Translations under genes and position numbers: made by a program
The notes under the pieces: generated by a model
The model's database searches: none
What the model was told of the DNA's origin: nothing
The model's input: the letters and a program-made list of their open reading frames with translations, nothing else
In this document: piece by piece, positions 12,873-23,337 of the stretch
Layout of the letters: each line of letters begins with the position of its first letter
Numbering within the stretch: the first letter of the stretch is position 1
NCBI RefSeq assembly: GCF_964204645.1
Contig: NC_134030.1
Coordinates: 4,565,855-4,629,854 of the forward strand
DNA length: 64,000 nt
Direction of reading: 5' to 3'
Source of the DNA: Tubulanus polymorphus
Lineage: Eukaryota > Nemertea > Palaeonemertea > Tubulaniformes > Tubulanidae

Positions 12873-14834
12873 CCAGACTATGTTGTAGACGAAAAAAACG
12901 TTAGTACGGTATAAGAATATTTATATGGGATTCGTGACAGATACGGGGAGCACTGAGAACTATGTCACTAGAAACGACACGTCACCGTGTGTTAAATAGT
13001 TTAGCTAGTGAAGTTGGTAGAAACTTTGCCACCTCCGAGGTTAGATTAAGCGATTTAGGATTCGAGGTATCTAATCGCCTACGGTTGTCAGACTTCACTC
13101 ATATTCGGCGATCAATCTATTTCGCGAGAGATCGTAATATTGAATGGCCATCGAGTTAACCTGATTCTCCAAGCAGCTCACGTTCGTTCAATTCATTTCC
13201 TCTCGGGTGTCATAACCTGTTACGGCCGCCGTACTGGTGTGAACATTATACGCGACAAGTCAAACGATAATTCACCCGTACACCTGTGATCTGAATTTGC
13301 CAAAGCTTTTACCGAACAGTCGTCCGTCGGTCGCCGAGAACGGCGCAATTCCGTTCGACGTAAAAACTCGGCGGCGTCGCTAATAGGTTCGACGGCAAAC
13401 CAGCGGCCGATGACGACGGATTAAACACGATTCGAGGACGCCTGCGAATTAACCAGCACCCGCAGAGATCAGACGGTTTTATTGACATCGTGGATTACAC
13501 ACCACTCGTCTCGATAAAATCGACAACGCATAAAGTGTTAGATCAAATATGAAGGCGCACCGCATAACAAATTCCCGATCACCAGAAACACGTTGTTTGC
13601 TCATTAAAATGTTTCTCGTTCGGGCGTTACGTTGAAATCATCGGTATGCACACTACACGATAAGCCGCGTGAAATCGCATTGGAAGCTAGAATATTCAAC
13701 GTACAAACGATAAGCCCCGGGAAGTTCATCATGTCGTCATCTTTCCAAATTGTTACAAGTCGTATTCATATAATTTTGTAGAAAAAAAACGTATTTCAAT
13801 ATAATTATTTCTGGGTGGATTCGAAGACTTGAAGCAAATTATTGAACTGTATACATCGCAATTTCATCGCGTTATTCCTAATTGCACTTTCAGTGACAAA
13901 ATATGCCGCACCTGGGGCAGCAGTTTCACTTAACATTCTAGATCTAAATGCAAAATATGCTCATTTAATTCATAAAATTTCGAATTTACGGAGATTTTCA
14001 TCAAGTGTAGAAACGCGAAAAACAAGAGAGATAACGCGCAGAGGAAGTCGGTCTTCATTGTTAAATTAGTAGCGTCGATTTTGCAGGGTGCGGACAAAAT
14101 ATTCCGTCAACTGCAGGGTTTGAATAGATTATCGATGATCTCATTTTAAGAATTTCTACGCGGAGCGTGATTTAACGGAAAGAAGATCTCGCGAAATCGA
14201 TGATTCAATCAACGCGCGGAATCAAAGGAAGTCGAGTTCTCACGGAAAACACGGATAATATTCACGCGTAACGAACATTTCGTTAAAATCAATTACTTTC
14301 AGTTAAAGTTACGCGATTAAGACTATAAATTACATCTGAAACATAAGCCGCGATCACACGGAGACTATTGGTCCGGGTCAAACTGTCATGGACCAGACCC
14401 GAGTCGATGGTATTTCGAACCGGGCCTGGTCCGACGCTTTAGGTCGGGCTGAGAGAAATATATTGCAAACCTACATGTGAGAGGGATATCAATCAATGAT
14501 ATGTATTTCAAATACTAATTAGTGATCATTCAGACTTCGGCGCCAATTTTCGTGCATTGAAATTATCAAATAGAGTTAACGACATGGCATCGGTCGGTAT
14601 TTGTTGAGTTAGGTATTACTGACAGGGAAAGCGTAATTCGGACCAATGGGAAAATCGAATAAACTAACAGGTGATACGCGCATTATTGACATTGAAATGC
14701 GTGTCTAATTCATTGTAATGTGCTCGAAATGCAGTCATTAGGCGTCTTAGTGGCCGTCGCCCAGCCGTTGACTTCGAAGTATCGATGTTATTCTCTTGGC
14801 AAACTACGGACCTCCCAGCAATCGCATGAGGTGC

Positions 14835-14857
14835 CAATTAATCAATGCTATTAATTG
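14835..14857. promoter_or_regulatory. Paired TAAT homeodomain-like sites
   Basis: CAATTAAT and ATTAATTG form perfect 8-bp inverted arms separated by 7 bp, each holding a TAAT/ATTA core. The arrangement suits a dimeric homeodomain protein. No target gene is recognisable nearby, so this is only a candidate site. Confidence 0.3.
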
Positions 14858-17800
14858 CTAGCTGGCTCGGTTATTAGCGATGCAGTTACCGAGAAGCTGG
14901 AGCTAATATGCCTCGGCAATAACCAGCGCGTACCGAATTAATTTACGGGCGTTTTAATAACATTTCTATCGTTCGTGAATAAGGTTTTTCACCGATCGAG
15001 TGCTTTCTGAAAGGCCACGAAATATGCGTTATGTAGACGCTGATTCTTGTCTCGCGATTCACGTATTTGCCTCGGTTTATCCTCAATCCTGAAAACCTAC
15101 GGCCACTAATAATCATACATATTCACAGATGAAAATTCTTCGATCAAATATAGTAGATTATTTCTCGATTTAAAACCCGTAGGCATCGTAAATCGTTTCA
15201 AGCACGTATTTTACAGTACGATTTAAAATCATTATCCAAGAACCCGCAGCGATTTGGAATAGTGGAAAGAGAATAAAATGCACAAACATGAAACAGCTAT
15301 TGCGATCAATGGCTTAGTTTACAATAACTAAAATAATTGTAGTTAATTCGCTTTGTTTGTTTTCTGGCCCTTTTAACGATTGATTTAACTGTTTTTAAAT
15401 CGGGTTTCAGCTTTCAGACCGGTTCTAGCGCACGCCCGCGTCTATTTGAAATTCGACTTCAGCACTTTACAAGTTTACCTTTTCAGCTAAACGAAACAAA
15501 TACTCTAATTTCAAATTTCGAAGCGATTTAAAAAATCGTGTGGAAATGCATTTAACATCGAAGAATGTTCTAGTGATAGGATTCTAATCGCGTGTTATAT
15601 GAATACTTGCTTCGGGGAATCTTTGAAAACTTCTAACGAAAGGGTACCCGAAAATTACTTCAGTCACGCACTAACTATATCGTGCTAACCAATGATTGGA
15701 TGTGATTTTCTATCGTAATTTCGAATTTGTCATCGATATTTTTATAAGTTGATACAGAGTTCTCGGTCTATTAATAAATATGATATCGCGGGAGGCGTAG
15801 CTAATTCTGCTCAAAACTATTACTTATGAATTATTTCTTATTGATTCTATTCATTATTTCATACACTATATATAGCTAGATATAGCGATGCTTTACTGTC
15901 GACAAGTCCATTTTCATGTTTAAGTTTTTACTTCACATAAGTTTGTGAAGGTTTAAACCTTGCGGATGTATGGAAATTAGATAGTTTATCAATCGACACA
16001 AGAAGAGGACCGCGATGACTCGCGTTCAGCAATATATAGATATATACATGCATTATATTGAAAAAGATTATCAAAATCGACGATGGGAAAGATTCAATTC
16101 TTTGCACACACAGAGTCCCCGAGGCGGAAATCTTGCCGAGAATAACAAGACACAGAACTTGCTCGTCGATATAACGGTATTCTATCCATTTCTTAAGGTG
16201 TTCAACGTATCAACGCTAGGTAGTAAGAATCCGCATCTCGGCGCTATGTTGATTGATTGACTTCACTGGCGGCGTGTCGTGCGTCATCGCGCACCTGTCG
16301 GCATCACAAGCAGCGTCGGCAACTCTATCAACAATCTGTATATATGTATCATTTTCATGTAATGATTAGCATCATCACGTGCCATTTTCTATCAATAATG
16401 CGATAAATCGAAGTGATGATATGATTTAGTTATTTTTCTATCGCTAATGATGAGCAATACGCGTTCGCACACATGAATTTGACATTTCGATGTAATAGTC
16501 AATCTGTATTAATTACCTACCGTATAACTCGTCATTTGAGTTAACGTGAATTCGTTATAATTTCGCCTCGTTGCAGCATAGAGAAATATGAATTTAACGA
16601 ATAAAATTATGACACTCCCTCGTTTACGAGTTTTGCTTTAATGAATAGAATAGAATTTTATTCTATTTGATATCGTGAATGAGTGAAATGCATATTTATG
16701 TATCGTATAGTCTAGTATAGAATAATTATATGCTTATGTAGAAAAATACCAATTTAATGGAAGCCGTTGAACATCACCTTGTCACAGCGAAAATGGCGCT
16801 TTAGAAATTAAATTACTATTACTATAATCATTAACTTGTAACAGATATATAAAAACTGGTCTGATGGGAACATTATCTTACAAAAATATACCAGATGGAA
16901 GTCGTATTTTAGGAATAATGGATGAATAAACTTCCTTTGAAAATAATCAGTTCTCTTTTTGAAAGTCAAAAAACTTTTTGGAGCGCCTCAATTGTCTGAT
17001 GATTTTTATTTAACGTTTGTCAACGTTATTTCACGCTTCATATTAGAAGATTCATCTTCGATGTTACAAACATGTGAAACATTTATCAACGGTTCCGGTT
17101 TATTGTCGGACAGAATTGAAAATCATTAGCAATGGAAACCACGAGTGACATGCGCAGTCTCCCACGAGCTTCCTTTTTCGATAAAAATTATGGATACGAG
17201 AAATTTCAAATGAATCTTTGAAACTCTTTGTTTTCAGCTTAGTTCGTTCGTTTTTTCTTTTCTCATTCAAGTTTTCAATATGATAAACAAAAACGACTTT
17301 GTTGTTCTATTATGTTATTTTGTCACCGGTGAAAGTAAGTTTTTACAGATTTGTTTTATTTTTGGAAAAAGACTTTAAGACCCTTCATACCATCCAAGGA
17401 ATCGAAAATTGTTCAAAACCACTCTTAGAATATTTAAGTATACATCATTTATATCTTCTATGTACTGAAATAACTGTCTTTTAACCACTTGTTCTTGTCT
17501 CCGGGGTTTCTTTTTTCAAACTGCTAAATGAATATGACATCCTAGATTAATAACAGTTTGGGAAATCTAGGTTTGTCCGAATAGACATCATCGATTTACG
17601 ATCAAACTTAATGAGGTATATTGAGCGCAAAACATATGATTACAAGCGTACACGATTTGCCTGCGATGAAAAGCGTTTCAAGCTTTTGACGCGCAAGAGA
17701 TCTAGAAACGGTCTGGGTGAGTTTGCGACATTTTCACACCCACACGGAACGCATCCACGCCCAAGTTTAAAGTATCCTCGCGGGAAATATTGATTTCAAC

Positions 17801-19135
17801 GCCCCTCTGTGAGTTTGATAAATAGCAATTATTAGAATATTTACTCTAATTTAGGCAGCGAAGGTGATTCACACTTTGACGCAAATAAATATTAAACTAA
17901 TCTAAACAACACGACGCATTCAGCTTATTTACCAAATGTGAAAATAACGCAATCGGATCGCGAGACACCGTCAAACTTTCAGCTTGAAATTACACCCTTC
18001 CAGATTGTATATGCCATACGTTATTTTCTCACATTGTGTGGGGTATTGTGAAACATTTTTAGAAATACGCGTTTAGTTCTTGGAATAAACAACGATCGGT
18101 TAGTAAAACTGATCCTAGAAACTACTGAATTCCGCATAACAATCGCGAAACAGACGCGAACGGTGTGGACAGAAAATTCTTGAAAAAAGCTGCAAGTGAT
18201 TAACAAAAATGTTCTTCTTACCTCAAGTCAGCTCAGTACACGCCAGTTGAATATTTCTGATGAAAATACGATAGTCTAAATCCGTCACGGGGAAAAGTAC
18301 ACGCCGCTGCCGCAGTTGTCGGACGTTTGAACGTTATCTACGTACGTTCTACGTATAAGCTGCGTTCGTTGTTGATTGTTTAAACGTACGGGCGAAACGT
18401 CAATAATTGATAACGAACGTACGCGTATGATTCGTCGTTACCTCCCGAACTAAGTTCGACGAGCTGCGTGGTCCCTTGTTATTTATTTCATGTATTTTTT
18501 TTGTTTCATTTGTTTTCTCTTTTCTACTATCTTTCCGAGGTAATCAATTATTTTGTCGGCCACTCCCTAATACAATATCCAGTGGATATAGTGGACGTTT
18601 TAGATCATTTATCATGCTTAGGTTGTCTCTCGAAATGAAATAATGTGCCAACTTCAGGGGTGGAAATTAGAGTCTGTAGTTTATGGGGGAAAGGTAACTT
18701 TTTTACGGTAATTGAGAAACCACACGACGAAGCCATATCGTATCATACGAAGCTCTTATCTTAGGAATATATAGATATATACGTGTATGAAAATATCGGT
18801 ACTGAACTACTATATTTGCATTACTACTTGTAAGACTTCATTTTATTATCGGTGAAGTTATTTTCTCAAACGTCGTCCACGGTGGAGTTTAGTACGTCTG
18901 CCCAGACGAACACGCGGTACTGATCGCTTATAATATAAAAGAGTACTATACTATAGCCTTTTATCATATTGGAAAAATCTCCACTTCAGACATTTTTATA
19001 CCATCAAACGTATTACGTCAATGATTTGTAGAGTTTGTGGAGGAAGAATATTCGAGTTGTTGATAGTTTGTCCGTGAAACGTGACACAATGTCAGCGGCG
19101 GAAATGGCGAACATCGCAGTGTCGTGGATTAAAAC

Positions 19136-19280
19136 GTGAACGGCGGGACATTTTTCATGCTGCTAATACGAAAAAGATTCGGCCGATTGCGATTAGGACT
19201 CAATGGAAGCTCGAGTAATACCAGCGGATTAATAGTGACACATAAAATAAATAGCACGTCGTTAATTTCAGGCCGGATTA
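19136..19280. promoter_or_regulatory. Cluster of three GGATTA (Otx/K50-type) motifs
   Basis: GGATTA occurs at 19136-19141, 19226-19231 and 19275-19280, all in the same orientation, within a more GC-balanced block. GGATTA/TAATCC is the core bound by Otx, Bicoid and Goosecoid-class homeodomains. The clustering suggests a possible enhancer. No gene can be assigned. Confidence 0.25.
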
Positions 19281-21769
19281 AAACGAGCGATAAATATTGA
19301 ATAAATGGCCCGGAAAGTGAGGCTGGATCCAGTGAAATGTAATATGAAATATCGCCAATGACCCATTTTGATTGAATATTGCAATCACTCGATTAATTTC
19401 TATGTATTTACGTCCGTAAAATTACCAACTGTTTATAAATATACATTTTGAAATAAAAATCATATTTGAAAAATTGCTGATTCGAAAACGACTCTTAAAT
19501 TGACAAATCTGTTGTTGTCTGCGTCGGCGTTTTATCTATGTTTTATCGTATACAAGCGCTACATACATATCCTTAATTATAGGGTAATAATAACGTAGTC
19601 TTTTCTTTCGACGATAACCACAACGCCTGATATGTATATATTTGCTGCCGCGGTCTAACCTGGTGAATACGAAGGGACGGAAATTTGTGCCATTTCGGTC
19701 CGCAGGGATATTAACCAGCGGTAAAGCTATTAGTGGAGCTATATCTAATAGAAAGTATCGTCGGCAATATCGAACTCCGGTAAACCCGTCTTCTAATTAG
19801 CGGTAGCCGTGTACAAAAAGAGTAGGGATCTAGAATCGAAGAATGGCAGTCAACGATATATATTTCACTAATAATACAAATAAAACCAAAATGTATTTAT
19901 CGGCTCTACTTCAAAATAACGAATACGTTATTGGAAAATCATTGATACCGTAGCTTGACAACTTCTTCAATTTCGCGCATGTTGATATCAAAGACGCATT
20001 GTTCCTTCAGTTCAGAGAGTTTGATTTCTACCCTGTCTTCATAGACGAATTTATGCAGTAAATAAGAACATTTCAGACGTAGTTTATAACATGCTGTGCA
20101 CAGTTTTTCGAATTCAATGTTAAAATTGTTTTGGTCAAATATCTCCACAGATGACTTCACTGTGGAGAGTTCTAAGAATTCACGCAATGTTTACAATATA
20201 TACAATATGTATATATATAAATTCTTTGTTTACGTATATATAAGTTTACAAATAAGAAGATTGATATGATCCAAGATGCCCTCGGCTAAAATCGATGAAA
20301 TGTCGTGAGCTTATTCTAGTGTCGATTATAAGTTCGATTTTTCAATCTTCATATCATTGTCCGGCTGAACGTAGCGTTCACGTAGATCTTATCATACTCT
20401 ATTTCTCATGGAACCTTCCAGAAAACAATAGATGCACGAATGAACACCACGAATGCCCATCAACGTTTTGCAACTGATTCACCCGGAGGGCGGACGACGC
20501 GGCTTCTTATAAAGAAGAAATATGAAAACTTTATTGTTCATCATAACTATATCAGTTGTCAACGGATATAGAAAAACATGTATATGATACCGAGGTACGG
20601 ATACTGATCGGTGACTTTAACAGTTACATGACAGAGCGTGAAATTGTACTAATTCATTCGTTTTTCTGGTTCCTTTTATTGAATATGATAATCTTTGTTT
20701 TTAGGCACATTGACTGCGATCTTATTTTCTGTACGATATTTGCCTAACAATTTAGTCCTCGTAGATTTAGTCGCTCATTTCATCCCCGATTTTAGAACCA
20801 TAAAGGAAAAGGTGTAAGTTTTTGAAGCCATTCTCCATGTGATAGTTCTGCATATCATTGATATAGGGAAAATAAGAGGGGTCACAAATTGTCACCCTGT
20901 CTGATACTTATGTTGCTGCTTTGAGTCCAGCCAGTGGTCTCATCCTTTCGCCTCATCTTCAACCATCTCAGTTACGGACCATGTTCTGCGTGAATTTTGA
21001 CTTATCTTATGTTGCAAACAATCACCATTTCGTTCCACTGACCATGTAGTTGTGTATCTAGTAGGCGGATAATTCAATACATGTTAATATTGTAAAACGT
21101 AACGGTCATACTTGACGCCAAGGTCACATGCAACTCGCATTCATTAGACACAGATACAATCATCACGCGTATTTCACCCAAATTCGCACGCGCAATATGA
21201 TTTGTAAATTTCAGTTGTGGAGAAATTGATGTCTGTTTAATTAGATGGGTGATTCGATTCTTTATTCGTGCATATGTCCTCTTACAAACAACTCCTAACA
21301 TCCAAACGACCCCATGTCCACAGACGTTTAAAGTTCACAAACCCTCCGTCCCCTCGACCTTGGATGTCTTTTATGGTCAGCCCCTGGTTCGTCCAGTCCA
21401 TACAACCAAATGTTTTGTCATTTTTCCTCTATTTGAGAGCTCAAATTTACGTGGGTTTCTCATTCTCGTTCTTTTTTGAAAAGTGTTATAAAAGAATGAG
21501 TTACTATTATATACTTATGAGTCTCGCATGTCTGTCTCGCTTGCTTTATCTTATTTCTGAGACACCCCATCCGGGTAACCCACGCAAAGGTTAAGTTTTC
21601 TTAGAAATCATGAAGCGATGAAGTTTCAGTGTAATCTCGAGGGTGTCAGTGTGAACCTTTGACGGGAAAATTGCTCAACTTTTTTAATGAAGATCTTAAC
21701 TCTTCAACAAGCATAAATGATATTCGGCGCCTCGCAGAAATTATATAACTCTCAAAACTACTACAGGAC

Positions 21770-21871
21770 CCAGTTCCACAGTTCTGTGGTTAGATTTGAC
21801 TCTGAGTTAACTCTCTGAAAATGAACTAATCTTAACTCAGAGTTAACAATAACTCACAACTGTGGAACTGG
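21770..21871. mobile_element. MITE with 14-bp terminal inverted repeats
   Basis: CCAGTTCCACAGTT (21770-21783) is repeated inverted as AACTGTGGAACTGG (21858-21871). Inside, GACTCTGAGTTAACTC and AACTCAGAGTTAAC form a second inversion, so the whole 102 bp can fold back. A diverged second copy lies at 12783-12872. No coding capacity. Confidence 0.7.
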
Positions 21872-21974
21872 ATCGTGAATATTATCTTAAATCAATTCGG
21901 AATTAATCCTTCGACTTAGTTCTGACAGCAAGAAAAATGTCCACAAATCCAATAGTGATTTTTTGAAAACGGTT

Positions 21975-22071
21975 GCAAAGGTTGAAATGGAATGTCATTT
22001 TTATTACCGCTTTAGCACTCCATTTTTAATTAAGTCAGATATTCAGTGACAAGAGACATTTCAACCTCTGC
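21975..22071. repeat. Small foldback
   Basis: The 15-bp ends GCAAAGGTTGAAATG and CATTTCAACCTCTGC are inverted repeats with one mismatch, separated by about 67 bp of AT-rich DNA. It is probably a miniature transposon. No target-site duplication was identified. Confidence 0.5.
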
Positions 22072-22357
22072 CAATATACAACTCCATTTGAAATCAAACT
22101 CCCACTCGGCACCAATTACGGCAAGAAAATAGTTTTCAGGTGGTCATTATCAGCAAAAATATAACGACAAAACTATTACCCTAGTTAATATCAACAATTT
22201 GACATCATGAATTTTTCATTTGATTTTCTCGTTGTGAAGTAACTTTTGAAGCGATCGCGATTTAATGGGAAAATAGACGATGACATGACGACTCAATATG
22301 GATGACAGTTTCAGAACGAAATCGTTCCGGTTCATACTCTGAAATAATTAATTCAGT

Positions 22358-22498
22358 AAAATACAAGTGAATCAAATGATTAAACTACAGGTTTATATAC
22401 AACATAAGTTACAAAATTACAAGTGCTAAATTCTAAGCTAATTACAAACCAAGTATTTAATTACAAACTAATTATTTGAATACATTTAGGATAAAGGA
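22358..22498 (-). repeat. Left 141-bp inverted repeat of the Penelope-like element
   Basis: It is identical, as far as I can read, to the reverse complement of 23055-23195. It therefore includes the antisense of the last codons of the endonuclease frame. It stops exactly before the hammerhead-like core, which exists only on the right. Confidence 0.9.
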
Positions 22499-23082
22499 AT
22501 AAGCATTATGCGTTTCCTATTCATGTCATCGATCAATGTATTAATAGATTTTTGAAATCAAAACAGAACTCAGAACCTCAACCGAAACCTGTTGAAGATG
22601 GAATTGATCTATTCATTTCATTACCGTATATTGGTAACCCGTCAATCCTATTTGCCCGAAAATTGAAATATCTATTTAAAAGGAATTTTGAAATCAACTT
22701 GAAATGTGCATTCACTACGACCAAAATTAAGAATTTTTTCTCTTTGAAATGTGCTACCCCTAAATCGCTGAAGGCTAAAGTCATATATAAATTTAATTGT
22801 TTATGTGATATAAACACTTCCTATATTGGGAAAACTAAACGACATTTGGCCATCAGGATTAAGGAACACAGATCAAAGACTTCTGCGATTGGACAACATC
22901 TCGCAATTTGTCACACTTGTGATCAGGAATTCAGTAACAACAAATTCAAAATTCTAGACAAAGGTTCATCTGATCTCGACTGTAAAATTAGGGAGGCCCT
23001 GTTTATTAAAGCGCAACGACCCTCTTTAAATCAACAATTATTTCAAAACGGCTCATCCTTTATCCTAAATGTATTCAAATAA
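22495..23082 (+). pseudogene. Penelope-like element C-terminal fragment: GIY-YIG endonuclease
   Basis: An uninterrupted frame of 195 codons plus stop with no in-frame ATG, so it is a 5'-truncated piece of a longer polyprotein. The N-terminal part (INRFL, then LFISLPYIGNPS and a Lys/Phe-rich LF..NF stretch) resembles the linker between reverse transcriptase and endonuclease in Penelope-like elements. The GIY-YIG nuclease follows: VIYKFNCLC, then SYIGKTKRHLAIRIKEH (YIG, catalytic-type Arg, EH) and a late Glu in REALFIKAQRPSLNQQ. In intact elements this nuclease nicks target DNA to prime reverse transcription. The last nine codons lie inside the right inverted repeat. No frameshift is present. 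Confidence 0.85.
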
Positions 23083-23195
23083 TTAGTTTGTAATTAAATA
23101 CTTGGTTTGTAATTAGCTTAGAATTTAGCACTTGTAATTTTGTAACTTATGTTGTATATAAACCTGTAGTTTAATCATTTGATTCACTTGTATTT
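23055..23195 (+). repeat. Right 141-bp inverted repeat of the Penelope-like element
   Basis: It carries the end of the endonuclease frame, its stop codon and the AT-rich 3' UTR. It is the sense-orientation partner of 22358-22498. Confidence 0.9.
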
Positions 23196-23240
23196 CACCT
23201 GATGAGGGGATATGATCCCGAAAACGTTCGTGTTAATAAA
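23196..23240 (+). ncRNA. Hammerhead-ribozyme-like core in Penelope 3' end
   Basis: In order: CTGATGA (the C3-A9 core), a 4-bp helix II (GGGG/TCCC with a 6-nt loop), GAAA, and a candidate helix III of AACG/TGTT closed by a TTCG tetraloop, then A as the nucleotide before the cleavage point. Penelope-like elements are known to carry minimal type I hammerheads. Helix I is poor when I pair the flanks by hand, so self-cleavage is uncertain. It may be a decayed motif. Confidence 0.45.
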
Positions 23241-23337
23241 CTGTATTTACTCATTAGAAAATGAGGTTTTTAATGTTATCGCTTCTATGGTTATTCGGAT
23301 ATTTGAACTCTCTTCCTAAGATCTAATTAATTCAGTA

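Larger units (their letters stand above)
12881..21769. other. Non-coding stretch with enhancer-like segments
   Basis: No coding exon can be supported. Two segments look more ordered than their surroundings. The first is 14700-15020, with paired TAAT homeodomain-type sites (14835-14857). The second is 19080-19330, with three GGATTA motifs. A truncated MITE end (AAGCCGCGATCACA, near 14345) matches the ends of the element at 52760-52871. A 75-codon frame at 13842-14069 has a hydrophobic start but no other support. Confidence 0.5.
22359..23323 (+). mobile_element. Penelope-like retroelement, truncated, with inverted 5' end
   Basis: A 965-bp insertion flanked by a 14-bp direct repeat, TAATTAATTCAGTA (22345-22358 and 23324-23337), which I read as its target-site duplication. 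The first 141 bp (22358-22498) are a perfect reverse complement of 23055-23195, the end of the reading frame plus its 3' UTR. Between the arms is an intact C-terminal frame with a GIY-YIG endonuclease. After the right arm comes a hammerhead-like core and a tail. An inverted partial copy at the 5' side is typical of Penelope-like elements. The reverse transcriptase domain is absent, so this copy is not autonomous. The perfect arms imply a young insertion. Confidence 0.85.

Noticed and set aside
13842-14069. 75-codon frame with a signal-peptide-like start and RR/KTR sites, suggestive of a neuropeptide precursor
   Set aside because: The hydrophobic start is followed by no repeated peptide or amidation (G-K/R) pattern, and the composition is ordinary for AT-rich chance frames. 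No exon evidence.
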